19,040 bases of DNA, taken from assembly GCA_910586725.1 (NCBI GenBank), contig CAJUJL010000048.1, positions 1-19,040 of the forward strand, written 5' to 3'. Positions 6,961 to 14,290 of the stretch are shown piece by piece; within the stretch, counting starts at the first letter, position 1; each line of letters opens with the position of its first letter. This stretch comes from an uncultured Lachnospiraceae bacterium (GTDB taxonomy: Bacteria; Bacillota; Clostridia; Lachnospirales; Lachnospiraceae). Made by a program: the position numbers and the translations under genes. Below the pieces are notes generated by a model that saw only the letters and a list, made by a program, of their open reading frames with translations, did not search any database and was not told where the DNA came from.

Positions 6961-9900
6961 CTATTGGATTTTGACGTTTTTTCCCTGGCCTTTCTTCTTC
7001 AATAGCTTCCGGTAAGCCTTGATCTTCTTCTTTGGCGCTTTGATTTTGGCATTCTTATAAATTCCCTTCAACGCATTTTTTCCAACTTTTTTTAATACCG
7101 TGGATTTTATGGTTATTTTTTTCAACGCTTTGCATCCATAAAAGGCTTTTGCCCCGATTGTCTTTACTTTTTTTCCAATGATTACGCTCTTTAATTTTTT
7201 ATTGCCCGCAAACGCTGATTTTGCAATGCCGGTAACAGAAAACTTCTTTCCATTCAGCACAACGAAGTCCGGAACTTTGACATTTGTCCCTTTTTTTGTG
7301 GATGAAACATATTCGGCTTCCGCGGGTGAAAGGTTCCGTATTTTATAAACTGCCGAAGTCTGTTCATCTGTCACGGTATCGCCCGCCCCGGGCGTATCAT
7401 CTACAGTATGCTGCTCCTGCCCTGTTCCGGAGGGTTTTTGATCCGTCTTTTCTTCCGGCTTTTCTTCCGAAGGCTTTTGTTCCGGTTTTTCCTCCTGATC
7501 CGTATCGCCCGGATCTTTGTCTTCCGAATCCGGATCTTCTGTAACGTGAATCGTACAGGACGCGCGCACTTCGCTTCCGTCCGTGCTTTCTGCGGCAATC
7601 ACCGTTGTTCCCGCGGACAGGGCGGTGACCGTTCCGTTTTTAACGGATGCTATCGCTTCGTTTCCGGACGTCCAGACGACGGTTTTTTCTTCTGCATCCT
7701 CAGGCAGAACGGCTGCAGTCAGCGGCAGGGTTTCTCCCTTTTTCAGCGTATATTCGTCTTCGCTTAGCAGAATCTCCGAAACCTTTACGCCCGGAATCCT
7801 GTTAAACGACGCTTCCAGCGTATGCCCTCCGGAAACATTGTCAAATGTGTACTCCGCGACGCTTCCTATGCTCTCGCCGTCCACACGTACGTCTCCAATC
7901 GTATAGCCTTCATCCGGCAAAATCGTAAACGTCTGCTCTCCTCCCTGCCGTACCGAAATTTCTCCCTCCGGCGCAACGCTTCCCCCTTCGTCCACCGATG
8001 CAAAAATGATATGCTCCGGAATGGCTTCTTCGTTCCAGAGCGCGGTAAATACCACGTCCCGATACGGCATCCGGTATGCCGCTCCCTCCTGGTAGCTGTT
8101 TTCTCCGTCGCTCCATCCAACAAAATACAATCCCGCTTTTTGATACGTATTTTTCGGCAGCGTAATCAGCGTTCCCGCCTCCTGCGTTATGGAGCCCGGT
8201 TTTTCTCCCGAAGTATTTTCGCCGCCCGTAAACGATGCGGTATACGTCTGGTTTTCGCCCTGGACTACCGTCACCTGGCAAAGCGCCGATTTATTTCCGT
8301 CCTCAGTGCGAACCGTTACAAATGCCGTTCCTACGGAACCGCCCTGCACCGTTCCGTCCGCGCTTACAGACGCCACTTCCGGATCCGACGTCTCCCATGT
8401 CACTTTTTGATTGGCTGCGTTTGCCGGAAGAACGAATGCCGACAGCCGTCTGGACTCTCCCATCAAAATCCGAACGCCCGTCTCTTCCATGCAGACTCCT
8501 GCCACGGACGGCCCCGCCAGTACCCTGACTGTGCAGGATGCTTTCCGTTCTCCAATCTGCGCGGTTACGACTGCCGTTCCGCTTTCAGCCGCGTGAAGCG
8601 TTCCGTCTTCTACCGTAACGACAGCTTCATCGCTGCTGCTCCATACAACCGTCTGGCTCTGCAAATCACTCTGTCGGAAGCAGGTAATTTCAAGCTCCTT
8701 CGTTTCGCCCGGATTCATCGCAAGCTCCTGATAATTCAGCGTCAGCGGTTCATCTGCAGACGACTGAATCAGATACTGCGCGGCATTGTTCGCGTAATTC
8801 AGTTCCTCCGCTTTGGACTCTGCGGCAACGTGCAGCACGTTTCCGCTGATTTCCGAATGCACTCGCATATACGCTTCCGGAATGGTCAGCTCAAACGCTC
8901 CGCTTTTTTGCGCTTCTATCGTTCCAAGCTCCGCGCTTGCGACAACGGTTCCTTCCGCATTTGACTCGTATACCGTAACTACGACGTCTTCGGCCGCTTC
9001 ATATCCTGCGTTTTGGATCTGCCCTTTCAGCCTTACCTGCGACCCGTTTCCGCTTAAGTACATTCCGGAAACCAAAAGATCCGCATATCCGATTTCTGTT
9101 TCGGCCGTATTATCCGAAAGCTTCGTTTCCTGCTTTGCATACGCCTTTACTTTGATTTTGTGTCTCGCGCAGACTTCCGGAACCTGGTAGCCGCAGCTTG
9201 TTTCTATGGATTCACCGGGCGCAATCTCACAATTTACCTTGCCGGACTGCAGCAGGCTTCCCGCCTCGTCTAAAATTTCCACCTGAAATTCTGTAACCTT
9301 TTCCATTCCGTTATTTGTCACGGTAAACGCAAGCGGAAGCAGACCGCCCGGCGCAACAAGCGCTTCCTCATAGGAAAGACCGCTGATTTTCAAATCCCTG
9401 CTCTCTCCAAAGTCCAGCACGCGAAGCTCCGCCGCCCCGTAAACGCCCGAATTTTCTTCGCTGATCTCCACAAAATTCACTGCGGCCGATAAACCGCCGT
9501 CCTCCGCCATACACACGGAATAATCCCGAATATATCTGTCTTCGTCTGTCAGCGTAATGGGTTCGGACCATTTTCCCGTATCCCGGTCAAACAAACGGAC
9601 GCACAATTCGCTCTGAAAGCCGTCGTATACCGTAGCGGCGACCGCCTGTTCCTCTCCGTTTCCCACAACGGTAAAGTCGCCCGTATTTTCCGTAAAAAGC
9701 GTCTCGCGAAAACCTGCCGCGACGTCGTATGCCGTCAGACCTTCTTCTGAATCAAAATACAGCACGCCGTTCAAAAGCTGCGCGTTGCTGCCTTCAAACT
9801 GTTTTTTCCTGCTGCCCTGCACCAGATAGACAATGGAGTTCTCCATATCTCCCGATTCATATGCCAGCGTCAGTTTTCCGTTTATGTAAGACAGGTTTAA

Positions 9901-12504
9901 GTTTGCCACAGAATCCGGAGCAGGAATTGCCATCTGCTCTTTTACGCTTTCGTCTTTGTACTCTTTTACCCGAATGACGTTTGTCCCTGACGCCTGAAAC
10001 GGGTCATTTTCTGAATTTTCCACCCAGGCGGCCGCAATCGCTTGCTCCTGCGCCGTCACGCTTTGCAGCATCTCGTACGCTTCGTTTTCATCCGTCAGTT
10101 TCACCGCTTCCCCAAACGCGCCGTTTTCCCATACCGCAAGGTACAGCTCCACGCCGGAAAGCAGTTCGGTCAGAGACGCATCCTCCGGCATCTGCTTTGC
10201 CTTCTGCCAGACAACAAAAACTTTTTCCCCGTTGGAATAGACGGCCGGGTAGTCGTTGGCTCCCCCTGTTTCCGCTACCGTCTGCGGCTCGCTCCAGTCT
10301 GCTCCGTCATACAGAGCATACATCAGAGACGTTTTATTAATCCCTGATTTTTCTCCCAGATCATCAATCCACAGCAAAAGCTTCCGTCCGTTGCTTAAAC
10401 CCGCAAGCTGCGGCGCGTTGTAGGGATAGAGATTTTTCTTTGCAAAGCCGCAGTATTCCGTGACGGCTTTGGAATTTAAAGCACAGGGCGCGGATAAGTA
10501 ATCCCTCTCTAAAAGCTTTGCTTTTTCCCAGTCAAACGCTTCCGCTTCTTCCCCCGCCAGTCTGAGTTTGCGCCCCGCCTTAGGATACAGTCTGACATTT
10601 GCAAAACGCTCGGGCCCGTAGCTTGGCCCGTTAAACCCGAATACCTTGCTTTCCATATAAACATCTGCGGTCAGCCCCGCCGTCAGCGATTCCGATAAAG
10701 AAGCCGCCGGAAGCTTCACGCCAAGATTCAGCTTTCCGGACATGCCGATTTCGGCGTATGTTTTTAACTTATTGCTTCCCACGCCCGCTCCAATGCTTGC
10801 GCCTACCCCAATCTGCGCATTCATGGCCGGAGAATAGTTCATTACGCCGTTTCTTACCAGTTTTACCGTTCCGTTAAAATCTGTCTCAAGTCCAAATGTA
10901 ATATAAACGGCCGGACACGGCGGCAGATGATACGTCTGTTCCGTGCCAAGCGCGGCTTCCAGAATCACGCCGCCTTCCGCAAATTTGATTTCTCCGGACG
11001 CGTAGCTGAATTCCATATAACCGGCCGCCGAAGCGCTTGCCGATATGCCGATGGAGCCGTCCATCTTTTTTAACTTCCCCCGCAGCTTGCTGAATTTATT
11101 CCAGAGCGCGGTACTGTCCACCTGCTTTCCGGTGACGCCGGTGTAGAGTTCCTTGACCTGACGGTAAGATTCGCTCCAGTACGCAGAAGAATTTACTCCC
11201 GACTCAATCTGCGCGGAGCCTTCGAATTTGTCAAATCCCACGAGTACCTGAACTACTTTTTTGTTCGTGTCTACTTTTGCCTGTACATTCTGGCCCAGCT
11301 TTACGTTCATCGAAGCGTCCAGTGAAAAGAGGGAAAACGACTTTCCTGCAATCTTCACCGTCGGCCCTTCAATTTTTTCGGATGGAAATGAAATATTATT
11401 GATCAGCTGTCCGGGATTTATTTTCTGCACAATTTCTTCTGCCGTGGCGTCTTTTGGCACGCTTAGGGACATTTGAATGTTTTCCGCATCCGTAGGGTTA
11501 TTTTCTCCGGATGAAGATACCGTGCCCGCGTAACTGTAGAGATTGGAAGATGACAGATCCAGATTCAAAGCCACGCGCACACCATAAGAATTATTCACAT
11601 GGTAGTTATAAACCTGGCCACTATCGTTGACACCTCTTGCATAACATGAATAACCCGGCGAGCGCAGCCACCATGTGACATTCCCTGCATAATCTGAAGA
11701 TGTGTTAGCTTCAAGTCCACGTGCCTTTGCATATGCGCTGCCCTGACAGCGACGCGCTTCATCATATGTACCTTGATTTTTTACAAATCCGTATCCTGCT
11801 GCTGTATCTGTCACGCCTGTTTCTGATTCCGAAAGCAGAAACAGCTTGTCTATGGTATCATTGCCGCCGTTTGTTCCATAACTGATACTATTCTCATTTT
11901 TCACGTCTGTATTCCGTATGGCAGCCTGTTCCGCTCCTGTAAATGCAGTATCTATAAAATTGTTTACACTGTAATTTGTCCCTGCACTATTACTTGTGGA
12001 ATCGTAACCGTTCAGCCAGCTTCGTATCGTGCTTTTCTCCCACGTAATAGATGTATTGCTCGAATGATAAGGTTTGTAATCCAGCGCAACGTCCGATAAA
12101 AGCAGCGCTGTATTTCCATCTGTGCTCAATACACGCCATTTGATAGGATCTCCTCCATAAAATTTTCCATTAATTTTATAATACCGGATACCATCCAGCG
12201 TCACTTCCCCCTTTCCCCAGTATTCCTGTTCCAGCCTGTAGTAGAGCGACGGATCTTTTGCCGCCGTAATCTCACTCTGGGGGTATCGTCCAAAATACAC
12301 GCAGTCCCAGGTCGTTTTTTGTCTGGCCTGCATAGAAAACTCTTCTTCTCTGCGCGGATTAGACAACGAGGCTGCTCTTGCCGCCGTTTCTGCTTTCGCT
12401 TCCACCGCCTTCTGCGGAACCCACCCGATTGCCAGCGCAAACGCCAGCATCAGAGACAACGCCCGCCTGAAGCATGTCGATTTGTTCTTTTGTTTTTCTT
12501 TCAC
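6961..12504 (-). CDS. Large secreted surface protein with DUF6273, CARDB-like, BIG2 and BspA-LRR domains; DGR variable protein
   Basis: This 1,847-residue exported protein starts at a GTG preceded by AAAGGAGAGGG. A signal peptide spans about residues 1-36, with likely cleavage near VEA-KAE. A DUF6273 domain follows at about 65-318: WDCVYFGRYPQ, IKWRVLS, TIRSWLNGY, TWWLRSPG, GVRVALNLDLS. Its segment 278-314 is the DGR variable region. Residues 340-650 are a unique beta-rich region, and 690-1030 hold repeats resembling a beta-propeller or sialidase-like fold. CARDB-like domains lie at about 1037-1145 and 1146-1245, and BIG2 Ig-like domains at about 1253-1329, 1333-1415 and 1574-1655. Between them are an InlB-type repeat (about 1420-1490) and a bacterial repeat domain (about 1500-1567). 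An acidic P/E/K/D linker (1656-1715) leads to a Lys-rich BspA-type LRR_5 end (1718-1847). There is no LPXTG motif. A role in adhesion or ligand binding at the cell surface is inferred. Confidence 0.9.
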   Translation of the reverse strand: MKEKQKNKSTCFRRALSLMLAFALAIGWVPQKAVEAKAETAARAASLSNPRREEEFSMQARQKTTWDCVYFGRYPQSEITAAKDPSLYYRLEQEYWGKGEVTLDGIRYYKINGKFYGGDPIKWRVLSTDGNTALLLSDVALDYKPYHSSNTSITWEKSTIRSWLNGYDSTSNSAGTNYSVNNFIDTAFTGAEQAAIRNTDVKNENSISYGTNGGNDTIDKLFLLSESETGVTDTAAGYGFVKNQGTYDEARRCQGSAYAKARGLEANTSSDYAGNVTWWLRSPGYSCYARGVNDSGQVYNYHVNNSYGVRVALNLDLSSSNLYSYAGTVSSSGENNPTDAENIQMSLSVPKDATAEEIVQKINPGQLINNISFPSEKIEGPTVKIAGKSFSLFSLDASMNVKLGQNVQAKVDTNKKVVQVLVGFDKFEGSAQIESGVNSSAYWSESYRQVKELYTGVTGKQVDSTALWNKFSKLRGKLKKMDGSIGISASASAAGYMEFSYASGEIKFAEGGVILEAALGTEQTYHLPPCPAVYITFGLETDFNGTVKLVRNGVMNYSPAMNAQIGVGASIGAGVGSNKLKTYAEIGMSGKLNLGVKLPAASLSESLTAGLTADVYMESKVFGFNGPSYGPERFANVRLYPKAGRKLRLAGEEAEAFDWEKAKLLERDYLSAPCALNSKAVTEYCGFAKKNLYPYNAPQLAGLSNGRKLLLWIDDLGEKSGINKTSLMYALYDGADWSEPQTVAETGGANDYPAVYSNGEKVFVVWQKAKQMPEDASLTELLSGVELYLAVWENGAFGEAVKLTDENEAYEMLQSVTAQEQAIAAAWVENSENDPFQASGTNVIRVKEYKDESVKEQMAIPAPDSVANLNLSYINGKLTLAYESGDMENSIVYLVQGSRKKQFEGSNAQLLNGVLYFDSEEGLTAYDVAAGFRETLFTENTGDFTVVGNGEEQAVAATVYDGFQSELCVRLFDRDTGKWSEPITLTDEDRYIRDYSVCMAEDGGLSAAVNFVEISEENSGVYGAAELRVLDFGESRDLKISGLSYEEALVAPGGLLPLAFTVTNNGMEKVTEFQVEILDEAGSLLQSGKVNCEIAPGESIETSCGYQVPEVCARHKIKVKAYAKQETKLSDNTAETEIGYADLLVSGMYLSGNGSQVRLKGQIQNAGYEAAEDVVVTVYESNAEGTVVASAELGTIEAQKSGAFELTIPEAYMRVHSEISGNVLHVAAESKAEELNYANNAAQYLIQSSADEPLTLNYQELAMNPGETKELEITCFRQSDLQSQTVVWSSSDEAVVTVEDGTLHAAESGTAVVTAQIGERKASCTVRVLAGPSVAGVCMEETGVRILMGESRRLSAFVLPANAANQKVTWETSDPEVASVSADGTVQGGSVGTAFVTVRTEDGNKSALCQVTVVQGENQTYTASFTGGENTSGEKPGSITQEAGTLITLPKNTYQKAGLYFVGWSDGENSYQEGAAYRMPYRDVVFTALWNEEAIPEHIIFASVDEGGSVAPEGEISVRQGGEQTFTILPDEGYTIGDVRVDGESIGSVAEYTFDNVSGGHTLEASFNRIPGVKVSEILLSEDEYTLKKGETLPLTAAVLPEDAEEKTVVWTSGNEAIASVKNGTVTALSAGTTVIAAESTDGSEVRASCTIHVTEDPDSEDKDPGDTDQEEKPEQKPSEEKPEEKTDQKPSGTGQEQHTVDDTPGAGDTVTDEQTSAVYKIRNLSPAEAEYVSSTKKGTNVKVPDFVVLNGKKFSVTGIAKSAFAGNKKLKSVIIGKKVKTIGAKAFYGCKALKKITIKSTVLKKVGKNALKGIYKNAKIKAPKKKIKAYRKLLKKKGQGKNVKIQ
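11564..11671 (-). repeat. DGR variable repeat (VR) inside the surface protein gene
   Basis: The 108-nt segment encodes residues 278-314 (WLRSPG to GVRVALN). It shares with the template repeat an identical 18-nt start block (GTGGCTGCGCTCGCCGGG, 11654-11671) and a 21-nt end block with one mismatch (TGGTGTGCGCGTGG then TTTGAA, 11564-11584). The middle is diverged. Many template AAY codons appear here as TAT, TGT, TAC or GGT, as expected of adenine mutagenesis. There are also non-adenine differences and a net loss of 9 nt relative to the template. Confidence 0.8.
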
Positions 12505-12769
12505 TTTCTTCCCTCTCCTTTGCCGTTTGTTTTGATAAAATCAAATGTTCTAAAATATTTTTCAGCTTTCTCTTCATTCTCTTCTTATTGCTAGAACGGA
12601 GCCTTTTTATCACCTTCCCACTTTCCTTCAGATAAAAACGAAAACTCAGATAATTCACTCCCTGTGCAAGCGGCATAATCTGTGATTTCTGATTAAACTC
12701 CAGTTTACATTCCTTCTTTATACAATTATGCACATAATTATACATCTGTGCAAGAGCGTTTTTAATCAT
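12359..12769 (-). pseudogene. C-terminal part of the DGR reverse transcriptase, displaced by a frameshift
   Basis: This frame reads IKNALAQMYNYVHNCIKKE, then LEFNQKSQIMPLAQGVNYL, SFRFYLKESGKVIKRL and KKRMKRKLK. That is the region that normally follows YMDD in DGR reverse transcriptases (palm end and thumb). Its ATG overlaps the TGA of the upstream RT frame (ATGA), so it could be a coupled second chain. More likely one base was lost from GAATGGATT to give GAATGATT. RT similarity fades after about residue 75 of this frame. The last 48 codons lie over the signal-peptide region of the surface protein in another frame and are probably not meaningful. The usual DGR RT tail is not seen. Confidence 0.7.
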
Positions 12770-13473
12770 TCGTTATCCGAATAAATTAAGATTTCATCAT
12801 CCATATAGCGCGTATAATAGCGAATCTGAAGTTTTTCTTTGATCAGCCTGTCCAGTCCATCCAGATAATACAGCGCAAACCACGAGCTTGTCTGGTTTCC
12901 AAGCGGCACGCCCTTTCCCGGCTTACATGCATAACTGTCAATAAATAAGCGGATTAACGCGCATATCTTTTCTTCTTTGTAAAATGCATTTTGATAAAGG
13001 TCGTACAGGATTTCATGATCTATGCTGTCAAAATATTTTTTTATATCATATTTCAAAAAATATCCGTCCGTCCTATACTCCCGATAAAAACGGCGCATAA
13101 AACCATCCAGACGATTCATTGCAAAATGCGTGCCTTTCCCGATTCTGCCTGCCGCATTGTCATAAATCAGATGCCGTTCCATAAACGGCTCGATTACATT
13201 GTCACATAACGTATGCTGTACGATCCTGTCCCTGTACTGTAAAGCATGAATCAGCCTTTCTTTCGGATCCCGGATCTGAAACTGCTCATAGGGACGCACT
13301 TTGTATTTGCCGTTTAAAAGCTCCCACTGTATCGCATAGAGCTTTTGTCCAAGATCCATCTCAAAATCTATGACTTCTTTTTTACATCTTTTTCCCCGTC
13401 TTGATTTCAGATGCGCCTGATACAAAACGTCAAACCTGCACATCTCATCGTATGTCATCTTTTGTTCTCTCAC
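12766..13473 (-). CDS. DGR-type reverse transcriptase (N-terminal and catalytic part, truncated by frameshift)
   Basis: The 235-residue frame covers RT motifs 1-5. It shows RRGKRCKKEV (22-33), RDPKERLIHALQYRDRIVQ (68-86), NAAGRIGKGTHFA, the catalytic KYDIKKYFDSIDH (141-153, D143), PLGNQTSSWFALYYL (190-204) and the active-site YMDD (223-226). The GNQTSS motif 4 instead of the QGxxxSP of retroviral and group II RTs, the compact form, and the flanking TR and Avd identify a DGR enzyme, which copies the TR RNA with errors at adenine. The frame ends nine residues after YMDD at a TGA, and the rest is in the next frame. The listed start is a GTG; the ATG at 13458 is an alternative. No maturase, endonuclease or retron parts are present. 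Confidence 0.88.
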   Translation of the reverse strand: MREQKMTYDEMCRFDVLYQAHLKSRRGKRCKKEVIDFEMDLGQKLYAIQWELLNGKYKVRPYEQFQIRDPKERLIHALQYRDRIVQHTLCDNVIEPFMERHLIYDNAAGRIGKGTHFAMNRLDGFMRRFYREYRTDGYFLKYDIKKYFDSIDHEILYDLYQNAFYKEEKICALIRLFIDSYACKPGKGVPLGNQTSSWFALYYLDGLDRLIKEKLQIRYYTRYMDDEILIYSDNE

Positions 13474-13628
13474 ATCCTTTCTGCCGTCGGGCGGAGGTTC
13501 TGATTTTTACACTGAGTAAAAACAGAACCCCCTGCAGCGAAGAAAAAGTTTCCCGTCTCTTCCATCCGACAGTATGTGTTTTTCCGTTGCCGGAAAGGGA
13601 TTCGGTTCCTTTGAAAAAAGGCGCGGAT

Positions 13629-13646
13629 GCTGTTTCCCAAAACAGC
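13629..13646. other. Hairpin just downstream of the template repeat
   Basis: GCTGTTT and AAACAGC pair perfectly over 7 bp around a 4-nt loop, about 20 nt beyond the TR end in the sense of transcription. It may be a structural part of the TR-containing RNA. It lacks a T-tract and is not a convincing terminator. Confidence 0.4.
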
Positions 13647-13664
13647 ATTACAGGCCATATCCTT

Positions 13665-13781
13665 TTCAAATCCACGCGCACACCACGAGAATTATTTACA
13701 TTGTTACTATTATTGTTGACGTAGCCAGTATCATTGACGTTGCATGCATTATTTGTATTATTGCCCGGCGAGCGCAGCCAC
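13665..13781 (-). repeat. DGR template repeat (TR)
   Basis: This 117-nt noncoding segment begins 8 nt after the avd stop and ends about 190 nt before the RT. On the minus strand it starts with GTGGCTGCGCTCGCCGGG and ends with GGTGTGCGCGTGGATTTGAA. If translated it would read WLRSPG, then an Asn-rich stretch, then NNSRGVRV. It has 13 AAT/AAC codons, the codon type whose first two adenines give wide amino-acid choice without stops. The match to the VR in the surface protein at both ends, with divergence in the middle, is diagnostic. An open frame continues through it but is not a gene. Confidence 0.88.
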
Positions 13782-13788
13782 TGCAACC

Positions 13789-14181
13789 TTATCCCTTATA
13801 TCTATTCTGATCGCTTCGCGACCATGCAATCAGCAGACGTGTAATCTCTGTCGACTGAATAGATAACTGCTCGTACTGTTTTGGCAGGATACAGCCCTGC
13901 TCTCTTGCAAAAAGCTCCATATACCCCAAAAGTTTCAAATCCACATACGCATCTTTCTGATATTGTTTTCTTTTTGTAAGATGCATAATGTCTTTCCCAT
14001 CCTGCACGTATACCATATTTGCTCTGTATAAACTCTCCACAATATGAAGGCTTAGATTTTGCAGACGGCTTATCAGGGTAAAACGAAATTTTTTTGGCGA
14101 TTTTTCTGTTATGGCAAACATGTAACTTGCCAGATCTTTTGCTTTGACTATAACAGAAAGCTCACTTTCCTTTTTTCTCAT
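13789..14181 (-). CDS. avd: Avd, DGR accessory variability determinant (four-helix bundle)
   Basis: This is a small, basic, helical protein of 130 residues: ESELSVIVKAKDLASYMFAI, KSPKKFRFTLISRLQNLSLHI, VESLYRANMVYV, KRKQYQKDAYVDLKLLGYME, TRLLIAWSRSD. The K-x-x-D-L...SPKKFRF...R-x-Q-x-L pattern matches Avd-type four-helix bundle proteins. These form pentamers that bind the RT and TR RNA and are required for mutagenic cDNA synthesis. I prefer the ATG at 14181 because GGGAGG lies about 12 nt upstream and known relatives begin there. An ATG at 14214 would add 11 residues encoding that site. The stop lies 8 nt before the TR, the standard avd-TR-RT order. Confidence 0.85.
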   Translation of the reverse strand: MRKKESELSVIVKAKDLASYMFAITEKSPKKFRFTLISRLQNLSLHIVESLYRANMVYVQDGKDIMHLTKRKQYQKDAYVDLKLLGYMELFAREQGCILPKQYEQLSIQSTEITRLLIAWSRSDQNRYKG

Positions 14182-14231
14182 ATCCCAAGGATTCCTCCCT
14201 TCGGTGATTCCCATTTCCCGAAAAACAATCT

Positions 14232-14259
14232 GTCATATACAAAATTGTAATTTTGTCAA
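14232..14259 (-). promoter_or_regulatory. Candidate promoter of avd-TR-RT with an 18-bp dyad in the spacer
   Basis: On the minus strand, consensus -35 TTGACA (14254-14259) and -10 TATGAC (14232-14237) are 16 nt apart. The spacer region holds a near-perfect palindrome, ACAAAATT-GT-AATTTTGT (14239-14256), a possible operator. The -10 is a weak match. Confidence 0.5.
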
Positions 14260-14290
14260 TTACCCCGCTCCGCTTATTTTCAAAGCGCGG

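Noticed and set aside
7822..8964. Long plus-strand open frame (380 codons) opposite the surface protein gene
   Set aside because: It is rich in Arg, Phe, Cys and His with no domain or ribosome binding site, and the opposite strand carries clear Ig-like domains. It is a shadow frame.
12766..13473. RT as a group II intron, retron or Abi-type enzyme
   Set aside because: There is no maturase X or endonuclease domain, no intron ends and no msr/msd-like RNA. The TR, VR and Avd context fits a DGR.
13445..13786. Minus-strand open frame through the template repeat
   Set aside because: It starts at a TTG without a binding site, its first third is the TR and the rest is featureless. It is the noncoding DGR RNA region.
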